Source: Stutzerimonas kunmingensis
Lineage (GTDB): Bacteria; Pseudomonadota; Gammaproteobacteria; Pseudomonadales; Pseudomonadaceae
Direction of reading: 5' to 3'
Length of the DNA stretch: 64,000 nucleotides
Assembly: GCF_900114065.1 (NCBI RefSeq)
Contig: NZ_FORS01000005.1
Span: forward strand, 1 to 64,000
Position 1 is the stretch's first letter; each line of letters begins with the position of its first letter. The position numbers and the translations under genes are program-made. Under the pieces are notes generated by a model that was not told the DNA's origin, ran no database searches, and saw only the letters and a list, made by a program, of their open reading frames with translations. Below, piece after piece: positions 55,670 through 64,000 of the stretch.

Positions 55670-56088
55670 GGTTCTGGCGATCTGTCGGGGCGAGGGGTAG
55701 GTGCAGGTTCAGCAACAGGTGCAGCTGGCGGCACTTCCGGGCTGGGACTGGGCGTAACGGCGGCGCCGGTACTGTCCGCAGTTTCGCTCGCCGTGATTTC
55801 GGTCGGCGGTGGCGTGGTGGTGCTCGAGCTGGTGGACGAAGTCGGTGGCATGATGCTTTGCTTCATTTCCCGCTCCAGGTCGAGGATGCGCTCGTTATGC
55901 AGCTGCCGACGGATCTCGTCGGCACCGATCTCGCGCTCCACCTCGGCCTTGATGTTGCTGAAGCTGCGTTTCAGCCGGCCAACCCACAGTCCCGTAGTGC
56001 GAACCGCACCGGGCAGGCGTTCCGGCCCGAGCACCATCAATGCCACCAGGCCGACCAGTAGCAGTTCGGTGAAACCGATATCGAACAT
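55666..56088 (-). CDS. tatB: Tat translocase subunit TatB
   Basis: A 140-residue protein with one N-terminal helix ([20 protein letters not shown]) and [13 protein letters not shown], then an amphipathic helix and a Ser/Thr/Pro-rich tail. It is the TatC partner that receives substrates. It lies 71 bp downstream of tatA. Confidence 0.93.
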   Translation of the reverse strand: MFDIGFTELLLVGLVALMVLGPERLPGAVRTTGLWVGRLKRSFSNIKAEVEREIGADEIRRQLHNERILDLEREMKQSIMPPTSSTSSSTTTPPPTEITASETADSTGAAVTPSPSPEVPPAAPVAEPAPTPRPDRSPEP

Positions 56089-56159
56089 CAGGACGTGCTC
56101 ACATCAATAGGGAGAGCGGCCGGGCAGCGAAGGTCGCCGCTCGGCCGCATGGAACGTTA

Positions 56160-56393
56160 TCACTGGTCTTTCTTGGTCGGTTCTTCGACCTTGCGCGCCT
56201 GCGCGTCAATGGTCTGGTTCTGCTTGTCTTCGACGCCGGGCTTTTCCTCGTCGGTGCCCATGGATTTGCGGAAGCCCTTGATCGCATCACCGAGGTCGGA
56301 GCCCAGGCCCTTGAGGCGCTTGGTGCCGAACAACATGATGACGATGAGCAGAATGATCAGGAGTTGCCAGATGCTGATGCCGCCAAAACCCAT
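56160..56393 (-). CDS. tatA: Tat translocase pore subunit TatA
   Basis: A 77-residue protein. The single helix [19 protein letters not shown] is followed by [19 protein letters not shown], the standard TatA amphipathic helix. It lies 20 bp after hisE on the minus strand. Confidence 0.95.
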   Translation of the reverse strand: MGFGGISIWQLLIILLIVIMLFGTKRLKGLGSDLGDAIKGFRKSMGTDEEKPGVEDKQNQTIDAQARKVEEPTKKDQ

Positions 56394-56413
56394 GGTGATA
56401 TCTCCGATGTGAA

Positions 56414-56746
56414 TCAGGTTTGCGGACGCGCGGCTTTTTCCGCGTGTCCGGAGAGACCGAAGCGTCGATCCAGTTCATCCAGCACGGCCTGCGGGTGCTG
56501 GCCGAGCGCGGCGAGCATGACCAGGCTGTGGAACCAGAGGTCAGCGGTTTCGTAGATCAGGTCGCTGGAGTCGCCACTGACGGCGGCGTCCTTGGCGGCG
56601 AGAATGGTTTCCACCGATTCCTCGCCGACCTTCTCGAGAATCTTGTTCAGGCCCTTGTGGTACAGGCTGGCAACGTAGGAGCTGTCCGGCGCCGCGCCTT
56701 TGCGGGCTTCCAGCACCTCGGCCAGACGGGTCAGGGTGTCACTCAT
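56414..56746 (-). CDS. hisE: Phosphoribosyl-ATP pyrophosphatase
   Basis: A 110-residue enzyme starting [17 protein letters not shown]; the helical MazG-like core shows [13 protein letters not shown] and [13 protein letters not shown]. It acts in the second step of histidine synthesis. Start at 56746 overlaps the hisI stop by 8 bases. HisI and HisE are separate here, unlike the fused HisIE of E. coli. Confidence 0.93.
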   Translation of the reverse strand: MSDTLTRLAEVLEARKGAAPDSSYVASLYHKGLNKILEKVGEESVETILAAKDAAVSGDSSDLIYETADLWFHSLVMLAALGQHPQAVLDELDRRFGLSGHAEKAARPQT

Positions 56747-57134
56747 GCTTGTGCTCCGCATAGATGGCGTGCGGGTCCTTGAGGACCGGCTCGACGACCT
56801 TCCAGGCGCCGTTTTCGAAAACGCGGTAGAAGCAGCTTTCCCGGCCGGTGTGACAGGCGATGCCGCCGATCTGCTCGACCATCAGGATGATCACGTCGGC
56901 GTCACAGTCCAGGCGCAGCTCGTGCAGCTGCTGCACATGTCCGGACTCCTCGCCCTTGCGCCACAGCCGGTTGCGCGAACGCGACCAGTAGATGGCGCGG
57001 TTTTCCTGCGCAGTCAGCGTCAGGGCTTCGCGATTCATCCAGGCCATCATCAGCACGCGGCCGGTCTTGTGGTCCTGGGCGATCGCCGGCACCAGACCGT
57101 CGGCGTTCCAGTTGATTTCGTCCAGCCAGTTCAT
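56739..57134 (-). CDS. hisI: Phosphoribosyl-AMP cyclohydrolase
   Basis: A 131-residue enzyme. Signatures [30 protein letters not shown] and the zinc-binding [22 protein letters not shown] region fit the family. It opens the purine ring of PR-AMP in histidine synthesis. It lies 49 bp after ubiB. Confidence 0.95.
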   Translation of the reverse strand: MNWLDEINWNADGLVPAIAQDHKTGRVLMMAWMNREALTLTAQENRAIYWSRSRNRLWRKGEESGHVQQLHELRLDCDADVIILMVEQIGGIACHTGRESCFYRVFENGAWKVVEPVLKDPHAIYAEHKHE

Positions 57135-57183
57135 CGGATTCTCCGCTCAATGGGCCAAGTGTGCCAGCCTGCACCAGGGATGG

Positions 57184-58794
57184 CTATCGGCGCACCACGA
57201 TGAAGATGCCGGCTACCAGCATCACCCACGCCGGCCAGGCGGTTACGGCGGTCAGGCTGTCGGCGCTGGCCGCCAGGGTCGCGCCGCTGCCGAGCAGTAC
57301 GGCGCCGATCAGACGCAGCGGCCAGCCGTGGTGGCGCTCGCGCCAGGGCGGCGGTGGGTTGTTCGCGTGAGGGTGCGCCATGCGCTCGAGCAGCTCGCGG
57401 GTCATGTTGGCCAGGTGTGGCAGTTGTTCAATCTGCGCGTGCACGTTCTTGATCAGCTGCTTGGGGCTCATGCGCTCGCGCATCCAGCGCTCGAGGTACG
57501 GCTGGCCGGTGCTCCAGAGGTCGAGATCCGGGTACAGCTCACGGCCGAGACCTTCGATGTTGAGCAGGGTCTTCTGCAGCAATACCAGCTGTGGCTGCAC
57601 TTCCATGTTGAAGCGCCGCGCCACCTGGAACAGGCGCACCAGCAGCTGGCCGAAGGAGATGTCCTTCAGCGGCTTCTCGAAGATCGGCTCGCAGACGGTG
57701 CGGATCGCGGCCTCGAATTCGTTGACCTTGGTTTCCGCCGGCACCCAGCCCGAATCGATGTGCAGCTGCGCGACCTTGCGGTAGTCGCGCTTGAAGAAGG
57801 CCATCAGGTTGCGCGCCAGATAATCCTGGTCCTCGGGCGTCAGGCTGCCGACGATGCCGAAGTCCACCGCGATGTACTGCGGGCTCCAGGGCTGGTGGGT
57901 GCTGACGAAGATGTTGCCGGGGTGCATGTCGGCGTGGAAGAAGCTGTCGCGGAACACCTGGGTGAAGAAAATCTCCACCCCGCGCTCGGCCAGCTGGCGC
58001 ATGTCGGTGTTCTGTCGCGCCAGCCCAGCCATGTCGGTCACCGGGACGCCGTAGATGCGTTCCATCACCAGCACCTGCGGGCGGCAGTAGTCCCAGTACA
58101 CCTGCGGCACGTAAAGCAGCGCCGAGCCCTCGAAGTTGCGCTTGAGCTGGCTGGCGTTGGCCGCTTCGCGCAGCAGGTCGAGCTCGTCGTAGATGGTCTT
58201 GGCGTAGTCGTCGACCACTTCCACCAGGTGCAGGCGGCGCGCGTCGATGGAAATGCGCTCGGCGCTGTTGGCCAGCATGAACAGCCAGGCCAGATCCTGG
58301 CTGATGATTGGCCGGAGGTTCGGGCGCACTACCTTGACCACCACTTCCTCGCCGGAACGCAGCTTGGCCGCGTGCACCTGCGCCACCGACGCGGAGGCCA
58401 GCGGTTTGCTGTCGAAACGGGCGAAGATTTCCCCTACCGGAGCGCCCAGCTGGCGCTCGATGAGTGCCGTGGCGACGGCTGAATCGAAGGGCGGCACGCG
58501 GTCCTGCAGCATCGCCAGCTCTTCGGCGATATCCGGCGGCAGCAGGTCACGGCGGGTGGAGAGGATCTGCCCGAACTTGATGAAGATCGGCCCCAGGCCC
58601 TCCAGTGCCAGACGCAGGCGTGCGCCGCGCGACAGCTCGCTGTGGCGTCGCGGAATCCAGCGCCAGGGCAGCAGGTAGCTGGTGGCGCGCAGCCACCAGG
58701 GCATCGGCAGGTCGAGGATGATGTCATCGAGGCGGTAGCGGATCACCACCAGCAGGATGCGAAACAGGCGGCGTGCGGCGGCGAACAGCTTCAT
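57184..58794 (-). CDS. ubiB: UbiB protein kinase-like ubiquinone factor
   Basis: A 536-residue ADCK-type protein. The KxGQ motif lies in [16 protein letters not shown]; the Ala-rich loop [13 protein letters not shown] and kinase-like [11 protein letters not shown] and VDFGIVGSL follow. Two helices at the C-terminus anchor it in the inner membrane. It is needed for ubiquinone synthesis. Its start overlaps the ubiJ stop by 4 bases. Confidence 0.94.
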   Translation of the reverse strand: MKLFAAARRLFRILLVVIRYRLDDIILDLPMPWWLRATSYLLPWRWIPRRHSELSRGARLRLALEGLGPIFIKFGQILSTRRDLLPPDIAEELAMLQDRVPPFDSAVATALIERQLGAPVGEIFARFDSKPLASASVAQVHAAKLRSGEEVVVKVVRPNLRPIISQDLAWLFMLANSAERISIDARRLHLVEVVDDYAKTIYDELDLLREAANASQLKRNFEGSALLYVPQVYWDYCRPQVLVMERIYGVPVTDMAGLARQNTDMRQLAERGVEIFFTQVFRDSFFHADMHPGNIFVSTHQPWSPQYIAVDFGIVGSLTPEDQDYLARNLMAFFKRDYRKVAQLHIDSGWVPAETKVNEFEAAIRTVCEPIFEKPLKDISFGQLLVRLFQVARRFNMEVQPQLVLLQKTLLNIEGLGRELYPDLDLWSTGQPYLERWMRERMSPKQLIKNVHAQIEQLPHLANMTRELLERMAHPHANNPPPPWRERHHGWPLRLIGAVLLGSGATLAASADSLTAVTAWPAWVMLVAGIFIVVRR

Positions 58795-59414
58795 TCGGGG
58801 CGATCTGGATTCAGGTTGAGGGCGAGGCGCTCGATGCGGGCTTCGAGTCGGTCGAGGGCAAGTTTCATGTCATCCAGCTCGTCGAAACGCGCCTGGGCTT
58901 CGGCCTGGCCGACCAGCATCCGCGCTTCCTCGCTGAGGTAGTCGGCCAGGTCCTGACGCAGCGAGTCGGCGCTGTCGCGCACCCAGTCCACTGGGCTGCG
59001 CAGGCTGGAGCCGAGCAGCTGTGCGCCGACCGGGCCGAGCCAGCGGGAAATTTCGTATTCCCAGTCCAGCTCCAGATCCTGCAGCACCTCAGCGAGGTTC
59101 ATCAGCAGCCCACTGTCGCCGTCGATCTCGACCTCGGGGCCATGCAGCACTGCGGTCTTGTTGCGGCTGACGGCCAGGCGCAAGAGGCTGCTCGCAGGCG
59201 CGCGCAGGCGGCAATCGGCATCCGCGCCCCAGTTGCTGGCCAGGCGCAGGCCTTCGTCGTCGGCAAGGATGAACAGCCGCCAGGCCGGCGCCGTGCAGTC
59301 GATCTCGATGATCCGGCCGCTCAGGCGTGCCAGTCGTGGCAATGCCGTGGGGTCCAGGCGCAGGACGCGATTGATGCCACGCTCGGCACCGGCCAGCAGG
59401 GCAGCGCGCAACAT
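58791..59414 (-). CDS. ubiJ: UbiJ ubiquinone accessory factor (SCP2 domain)
   Basis: A 207-residue protein. An SCP2 lipid-binding region fills about 20-110, and the C-terminal coiled coil runs [20 protein letters not shown]. UbiJ organises the aerobic ubiquinone enzymes. It overlaps ubiE by one base and ubiB by four. Confidence 0.88.
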   Translation of the reverse strand: MLRAALLAGAERGINRVLRLDPTALPRLARLSGRIIEIDCTAPAWRLFILADDEGLRLASNWGADADCRLRAPASSLLRLAVSRNKTAVLHGPEVEIDGDSGLLMNLAEVLQDLELDWEYEISRWLGPVGAQLLGSSLRSPVDWVRDSADSLRQDLADYLSEEARMLVGQAEAQARFDELDDMKLALDRLEARIERLALNLNPDRPE

Positions 59415-60184
59415 CAGGGTTTGATGCCGCGGTGCAAGGCGACGATGCCGCCGGTCATGTTGTGATAGCTGACGCGCTCGAAACCGGCGGTCTCCATCAT
59501 GCCTTTGAGCGTTTCCTGATCCGGGTGCATGCGGATCGACTCGGCCAGGTACCGATAGCTCTCGGCGTCGTTGGTGATCAGCTTGCCCATCATCGGCAGC
59601 AGGCTGAACGAGTAGGCGTCGTAGGCCTTGGAAAACAGCTGGTTGGTCGGCTTGGAGAATTCCAGTACCAGTAGGCGGCCGCCCGGCTTGAGCACGCGCA
59701 GCATCGACGCGATTGCGTCTTCCTTGTGCGTCACGTTGCGCAGGCCGAAGGCGATGGTGACCACGTCGAAGTGATTGTCCGGGAAGGGCAGCTTCTCGGC
59801 ATCGGCCTGAACGAACCTGACGTTGCCGGCCACGCCCTTGTCCAGCAGCTTGTCGCGGCCGACCTTGAGCATCGAAGCATTGATGTCAGCCAGCACCACC
59901 TCGCCGGTGGGGCCGACGATGCGCGAGAACTGGCGGGTCAGGTCACCGGTGCCGCCGGCGATGTCCAGGATGCGATTGCCGTGGCGGGCGCCGGACAGCT
60001 CGATGGTGAAGCGCTTCCACAGGCGATGCACACCACCGGACATCAGGTCGTTCATCAGGTCGTACTTGGCGGCCACGGAGTGGAACACCTCGGCCACCTT
60101 CTGCGCCTTCTGGCTTTCCGGCACGTTCTTGTAGCCGAAATGGGTGGTCGGTTCTGCGTCATGCGCTTTGCGAGGGTCGGTCAT
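59414..60184 (-). CDS. ubiE: Ubiquinone/menaquinone methyltransferase UbiE
   Basis: A 256-residue AdoMet methyltransferase. Motif I is [35 protein letters not shown] and [15 protein letters not shown] are UbiE signatures. It C-methylates the quinone ring. It is the first gene of the block running to rsmE and is divergent from the 91-residue protein at 60420. Confidence 0.95.
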   Translation of the reverse strand: MTDPRKAHDAEPTTHFGYKNVPESQKAQKVAEVFHSVAAKYDLMNDLMSGGVHRLWKRFTIELSGARHGNRILDIAGGTGDLTRQFSRIVGPTGEVVLADINASMLKVGRDKLLDKGVAGNVRFVQADAEKLPFPDNHFDVVTIAFGLRNVTHKEDAIASMLRVLKPGGRLLVLEFSKPTNQLFSKAYDAYSFSLLPMMGKLITNDAESYRYLAESIRMHPDQETLKGMMETAGFERVSYHNMTGGIVALHRGIKP

Positions 60185-60419
60185 GTCACTTTCGCCGGAA
60201 AGAATGTGCCCGGCATTCTAAACCTAAATAGGCGGCTGATAAGCGTCGAGCTGGCGGTCGCGGGCAAAAGGGCTAGCGGCGACCTGTCGCAGGATGGCGC
60301 TGGCGGGGACAGGCCTGGGGGACAGAGGGTTCACTGGCATGAGCAGGCGGGGCGGCCAGGCGATCGACGGCGCCGCTTTGCTATAGTGCGCGCCTTTTCG
60401 GGCGCAGCCAGGAGTCCTC

Positions 60420-60695
60420 ATGGCCCAGATCATCGTCGAACGTACCCACAATCTTGGCCGCGAGGCCGCACGCGAGAAGGCCGACGAACTGGCTGCACGC
60501 CTGGCTCGCGAGTTCGGTGTGAGCTGTCAGTGGCAGGGCGATGTGCTGGCAGTCAAGCGCAGCGGCGCGGATGGGCGTATCGAAGTCTACGAGGACAGCG
60601 TGAAGGTCCTGCTCAACCTCGGCCTGCTGCTCTCGGCCATGGGCAGCAGCATTCAGGGTCAGATCGAGCGGGCGCTGGACAAGGCGCTGGCCTAA
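60420..60695 (+). CDS. PHA-system-type small protein
   Basis: A 91-residue protein (MAQIIVERTHNLGREAAREK) of the polyhydroxyalkanoic-acid system/PHA_gran_rgn family. A TATAGT -10-like box lies at 60382-60387 and AGGAG immediately precedes the ATG. In P. aeruginosa a homologue (PA5062, as I recall) closes the pha cluster beside ubiE. Here no PHA synthase, depolymerase or phasin is present, so its role without them is unclear. Confidence 0.8.
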   Translation: MAQIIVERTHNLGREAAREKADELAARLAREFGVSCQWQGDVLAVKRSGADGRIEVYEDSVKVLLNLGLLLSAMGSSIQGQIERALDKALA

Positions 60696-60737
60696 GCTGG
60701 CGGTCAGCCTGGCGGGCGCCTCGATAAGGTGCCGGGC

Positions 60738-60824
60738 GTAGGGCGGATGTCGCTTTTTACATCCACCGCGACTCCAATCGGTGGGCCGCCACCCGGTGGA
60801 TCGGTGAAGCGTGATCCACCCTAC
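60738..60824. repeat. REP-like palindromic repeat
   Basis: GTAGGGCGGAT (60738-60748) and ATCCACCCTAC (60814-60824) are inverted with one mismatch; GGTGGATC and GATCCACC pair inside. Such GTAGGGTGGAT-type palindromes are scattered through pseudomonad genomes between genes. Only this copy is seen here. Confidence 0.65.
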
Positions 60825-60834
60825 GGCTTCGCCC

Positions 60835-61209
60835 TCACAACATCAGCTTGACCACCGACTCATCCGGATCGCGCGACTTGCCGGCGGCCGCCAGTGCCGC
60901 GAGATAGTCCTCCCACAACGCCTGCTGATTCAGCGCCAGGCGCTCCAGGTAATCCCAGGTGAACAGGCCGCTGTCATGGCCGTCGCTGAAGGTCAGTTTC
61001 AGCGCGTACTGGCCGGCCGGTTCGATCTGCTCCAGGCCTACGTTCAGCTTGCCGGTCTGCAGCACCGGATTACCGTGGCCCTGCACCTCGGCCGAGGGTG
61101 AATGCACGCGCAGGAATTCGGCGGACAGCACATGGCGCTCGTCGCTGCCATATTCCAGCTCCAGGGTTTTCGACGCCTTGTGCAGCTTGATTGCGGTGGG
61201 GATGCGCAT
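60835..61209 (-). CDS. DUF971 family protein
   Basis: A 124-residue protein (MRIPTAIKLHKASKTLELEY). The conserved ending GLFTWDYLERLALNQQALWE fits DUF971, a gamma-butyrobetaine-hydroxylase N-terminal-like domain of unknown function. It follows hslU by 48 bp, as in P. aeruginosa. Confidence 0.88.
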   Translation of the reverse strand: MRIPTAIKLHKASKTLELEYGSDERHVLSAEFLRVHSPSAEVQGHGNPVLQTGKLNVGLEQIEPAGQYALKLTFSDGHDSGLFTWDYLERLALNQQALWEDYLAALAAAGKSRDPDESVVKLML

Positions 61210-61228
61210 GCAACGCTCCGGAAGAACC

Positions 61229-61250
61229 GGCCGTGGCGATTGCCACGGCC
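61229..61250 (-). terminator. Hairpin between hslU and the DUF971 gene
   Basis: GGCCGTGGC and GCCACGGCC are perfect 9-bp arms around GATT, 7 bp past the hslU stop. Only a weak T-rich stretch follows on the minus strand. It may reduce read-through or protect the hslVU mRNA 3' end. Confidence 0.5.
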
Positions 61251-61257
61251 GCGACGG

Positions 61258-62601
61258 TTAGAGGATGTAGCGCGACAGGTCTTCGTCCTGCGCCAGCTCG
61301 CCGAGATGCTCGTTGACGTAGGCAGCGTCGATGCGGATCGCCTCGCCGTCCTGTTTGGCGGCGATATCGGCAGCGCTGAAGGAAACCTCCTCCAGCAGGC
61401 GCTCGAGCAGCGTGTGCAGGCGACGCGCACCGATGTTCTCGGTCTTTTCGTTGACCTGCCAGGCGATCTCGGCGATGCGTTTGATGCCATCTTCGAGGAA
61501 TTCGACGTGCAGGCCTTCGGTCTTCAGCAGCTCGCGGTACTGCTCGGTGAGCGCCGCGTGCGGCTCGGTGAGGATGCGCTCGAAGTCTTCCGGTGACAGC
61601 GCCTTGAGCTCGACACGGATCGGCAGGCGACCCTGCAGTTCCGGCACCAGGTCGCTGGGCTTGGACAGGTGGAAGGCGCCGGAGGCGATGAAGAGGATGT
61701 GGTCGGTCTTGACCATGCCGAGTTTTGTGTTGACCGTGCAGCCTTCGATCAGCGGCAGCAGGTCGCGCTGCACGCCCTCGCGGGAGACATCGGCGCCGCT
61801 GGTGTTGCCACGCTTGGCGACCTTGTCGATCTCGTCGATGAAGACGATGCCGTGCTGCTCGACCGCTTCCAGGGCGCGGGCCTTGAGGTCTTCTTCGTTG
61901 ACCAGGCGCGCGGCTTCTTCGTCGCGGATCAGCTTGAAGGCTTCCTTGATCTTCAGCTTGCGGCTCTTCTTCTTGCCCTTGCCCATGTTGGCGAAGAGGT
62001 TCTGCAGCTGGTTGGTCATCTCCTCCATGCCTGGCGGTGCCATGATTTCCACGCCGGCCGGGCTTTCGGCGACCTCGATGTCGATTTCCTTGTCATCCAG
62101 CTGGCCTTCGCGCAGGCGCTTGCGGAACAGCTGGCGGGTGTTGGAATCGCTCGCCTGCATGGGCTCCTCGGAGAAGCCCACCGGACGTGCCGGCGGCAGC
62201 AGGGCGTCGAGAATGCGTTCCTCGGCGGCGTCCTCGGCGCGGTGGCGCATCTTGTGCACCTCCTGCTCACGCAGCATTTTCAGCGCGGCATCCGCCAGGT
62301 CGCGAATGATCGATTCGACGTCACGGCCGACATAGCCGACCTCGGTGAACTTGGTCGCTTCCACTTTCAGGAAGGGCGCATTGGCGAGCTTGGCCAGGCG
62401 GCGGGCGATCTCGGTCTTGCCGACGCCGGTCGGGCCGATCATCAGGATGTTCTTCGGGGTGACTTCCTGGCGCAGCTCGGCCGGCAGCTGCATGCGCCGC
62501 CAGCGGTTGCGCAGGGCGATGGCCACGGCGCGCTTGGCGTCGTCCTGGCCGATGATGTGGCGGTTGAGTTCGTGGACGATCTCGCGGGGCGTCATGGACA
62601 T
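61258..62601 (-). CDS. hslU: HslU ATPase of the HslVU protease
   Basis: A 447-residue AAA+ protein starting [20 protein letters not shown]. Walker A is [11 protein letters not shown], Walker [11 protein letters not shown]; the intermediate domain is at about 110-240 and the pore loop GYVG at about 90. It unfolds substrates for HslV. The start at 62601 mirrors the E. coli N-terminus; a longer frame lacks homology. Confidence 0.96.
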   Translation of the reverse strand: MSMTPREIVHELNRHIIGQDDAKRAVAIALRNRWRRMQLPAELRQEVTPKNILMIGPTGVGKTEIARRLAKLANAPFLKVEATKFTEVGYVGRDVESIIRDLADAALKMLREQEVHKMRHRAEDAAEERILDALLPPARPVGFSEEPMQASDSNTRQLFRKRLREGQLDDKEIDIEVAESPAGVEIMAPPGMEEMTNQLQNLFANMGKGKKKSRKLKIKEAFKLIRDEEAARLVNEEDLKARALEAVEQHGIVFIDEIDKVAKRGNTSGADVSREGVQRDLLPLIEGCTVNTKLGMVKTDHILFIASGAFHLSKPSDLVPELQGRLPIRVELKALSPEDFERILTEPHAALTEQYRELLKTEGLHVEFLEDGIKRIAEIAWQVNEKTENIGARRLHTLLERLLEEVSFSAADIAAKQDGEAIRIDAAYVNEHLGELAQDEDLSRYIL

Positions 62602-62708
62602 TTTTTCGATACTCCGGGAGCTGGGCAGGGAACGAGCAGGCAGCTTGAAAAACCTAGGCGAGGCGGGCATCGCAGTATTGCCAACGCAGCTGGTTTCTCA
62701 TCGGCCTG

Positions 62709-63245
62709 TCAGATCGCGCTGTCCAGCTCCTCTATGGTCAGGTTCTGATTGGTGAACACGCAGATGCTGCCGGCGATGTTCAGGGCCGTTTCGGCGATTT
62801 CCTGGGCCGACATGTCGGCGCCGGCCTTGAGCAGCAGCGCCTTGGCCGCGGCCTGGGCGAAACCGCCGCCCGAACCCATGGCGATCAGGTCGTCTTCCGG
62901 CTGCACCACGTCGCCGTTGCCGGTGATGATCAGCGAGGCGTCCTTGTTGGCCACCGCCAGCATGGCCTCCAGGCGGCTCAGCGAACGGTCGGTACGCCAG
63001 TCCTTGGCCAGCTCGACGGCGGCGCGGACCAGGTGACCCTGATGTTTCTCCAGCTGCCCTTCGAAGCGTTCGAAGAGGGTGAAGGCGTCGGCGGTGGCGC
63101 CAGCGAAGCCCGCCAGAACCTGGCCGTGATAGAGGCGGCGGACCTTCTTGGCGTTGCCTTTCATGACGGTGTTGCCCAGGGAAACCTGGCCGTCGCCGCC
63201 CATGACGACTTTGCCGTTGCGGCGCACTGAAACGATGGTGGTCAA
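62709..63245 (-). CDS. hslV: HslV peptidase subunit
   Basis: A 178-residue proteasome-like protein. The frame begins with a TTG codon at 63245 followed by [20 protein letters not shown]. Family knowledge says the Met is removed and Thr becomes the catalytic nucleophile, so the start is fixed by homology. GGAG lies about 10 bases before the TTG. It forms the dodecameric chamber that HslU feeds. Confidence 0.95.
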   Translation of the reverse strand: MTTIVSVRRNGKVVMGGDGQVSLGNTVMKGNAKKVRRLYHGQVLAGFAGATADAFTLFERFEGQLEKHQGHLVRAAVELAKDWRTDRSLSRLEAMLAVANKDASLIITGNGDVVQPEDDLIAMGSGGGFAQAAAKALLLKAGADMSAQEIAETALNIAGSICVFTNQNLTIEELDSAI

Positions 63246-63365
63246 AGGAAAATCTCCACACTGCGGGGCGATGAATGCCCGAATGCGGTTGATATGGGGG
63301 ACTGCTGCCGGCTTTTCAACGGCTGTCGGCGAGGTTCATCGACAGCCGTGGTTCTGCACGAGGCG

Positions 63366-64000
63366 CTAGGCAGGCCCGGGTTGTTCGCTGCGCTGCGGGC
63401 GACTGGGCTGGCGCGGCACGTCGCCGGCAACCGACGCGGCGATCAGCTTGCGCAGGCGCACCGGAATCGACTTGGCCGCCGGCACCTTGCTGCGTTCGGC
63501 ATGGTGCCAGACCGGCAGCAGGGCATTGCATTCCGGGTAATAACCGGCGCAGCAGCCTTCGGGGATATCGTACGGCGTGACCCGCAACGGGCTGACCGCG
63601 CGGTGCACGCCATCGTCGACCACGGTGATCGCCTCGATGCGGTCGCCTTCGGCCAGGCCGAGGCGGACGATGTCGTTGCGGTTCATCAGGATCACCGCGC
63701 GGGTGCCATGGATGCCGCGGAAGCGGTCGTCGTAGCCGTAGACGGTGGTGTTGAACTGGTCGTTGCTGCGCAGCGTCATCATCTGCAGCACGTCGTGCTG
63801 CTCGTGGCCGTCTTCTTCGGTGTCGGGGTCGGCAACCAGCGATGGCGGGTTGATGAAATTGGCTTTGCCGGACTCGGTATCCCAGCGTCGTTCGCTGGCG
63901 CCAAGTGGGCGATGGAAGCCGCCGGGCTCCATCATGCGCACGTTGAAGTCGTGGAAGATCTCCGGGTAGCTCTCGGCAATGGCGTCGCGTATCAGGCTGT
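63366..64000 (-). CDS. FdhF/YdeP-type molybdopterin oxidoreductase, C-terminal part (5' end beyond right edge)
   Basis: A minus-strand frame open from the window edge to a stop at 63366, about 211 residues. The text RFRGIHGTRAVILMNRNDIV and GLAEGDRIEAI is the molydopterin-dinucleotide-binding domain, and GCCAGYYPECNALLPVWH is typical of FdhF/YdeP 'alpha subunit' proteins. The catalytic and Fe-S regions are out of view. A formate-dehydrogenase-like enzyme would need the FdhD at 39118, but they are far apart. Substrate unknown. Confidence 0.85.
   Translation of the reverse strand, partial: SLIRDAIAESYPEIFHDFNVRMMEPGGFHRPLGASERRWDTESGKANFINPPSLVADPDTEEDGHEQHDVLQMMTLRSNDQFNTTVYGYDDRFRGIHGTRAVILMNRNDIVRLGLAEGDRIEAITVVDDGVHRAVSPLRVTPYDIPEGCCAGYYPECNALLPVWHHAERSKVPAAKSIPVRLRKLIAASVAGDVPRQPSRPQRSEQPGPA

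Noticed and set aside
61669-62748. 359-codon plus-strand frame opposite hslU
   Set aside because: Antisense of an unmistakable AAA+ gene with no domain of its own.
1-64000. tRNA, rRNA, CRISPR arrays, insertion sequences or prophage
   Set aside because: Both strands were read for cloverleaf arms, regular spacer repeats, transposase motifs and phage genes; none was found.

Overview
The window is GC-rich (low-60s percent by eye) and densely coded. It looks like the chromosome of a Pseudomonas-type gammaproteobacterium, most likely of the stutzeri group (Stutzerimonas). The evidence is the gene order: amgRS-rimBK-hslR-hslO-pckA, ubiE-ubiJ-ubiB-hisIE-tatABC-rsmE and hslVU-DUF971 follow the order I remember from Pseudomonas aeruginosa PAO1. 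Two departures fit a stutzeri-like genome: the medium-chain PHA genes expected between the DUF971 gene and ubiE are absent, and a stressosome locus is present. The species call is inference.

Region 1 (1-8.8 kb) is a surface-adhesion locus. The left edge is the N-terminus of a giant LapA-type adhesin on the minus strand, with a LapG-type TAAG site. Its type I secretion system (outer-membrane factor, ABC transporter, HlyD adaptor) is transcribed divergently. The shared intergenic region holds a FleQ-box-like palindrome. An OmpR/EnvZ-type pair (AmgRS) follows. Region 2 (8.8-16.4 kb) is housekeeping: rimK/rimB, hslR, hslO, pckA, a nitroreductase and a RecQ-type helicase. Region 3 (16.4-32.6 kb) is accessory and sensory: a cytoplasmic FIST-domain chemoreceptor, a membrane chemoreceptor followed by a perfect 7-bp tandem repeat, an aldo/keto reductase, a nucleotide-transporter-like protein, an HPF-like protein, a secreted DUF4432 protein, two paralogous Rsm-type small RNAs flanking a cold-shock gene, and a complete stressosome operon. 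In that operon rsbR, rsbS, rsbT, an ATPase-PP2C fusion, a soluble histidine kinase and a hybrid REC-PAS-kinase-REC protein overlap or abut end to end.

Region 4 (32.6-46.3 kb) holds a LysR regulator divergent from fatty-acid oxidation genes (hydroxyacyl-CoA and acyl-CoA dehydrogenases, an alcohol dehydrogenase, a thioesterase), a glycine-zipper protein, fdhD, a PAS hybrid kinase, yrfG, nudE, cysQ and two small genes. Region 5 (46.4-54 kb) holds glgP, fbp, lipoproteins, a lipocalin, a proline iminopeptidase and dtd. Region 6 (54-64 kb) is the minus-strand core block: rsmE, tatCBA, hisEI, ubiBJE, a PHA-granule-type small protein, DUF971, hslUV, and the C-terminal end of a molybdopterin oxidoreductase cut by the right edge.

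The most interesting region is 25.7-32.6 kb. It places a Gram-negative stressosome, with phosphatase and phosphorelay components in one operon, next to a duplicated pair of RsmA-sequestering-type sRNAs that share a GacA-like upstream box. No tRNA, rRNA, CRISPR array, insertion sequence or phage gene was recognised.
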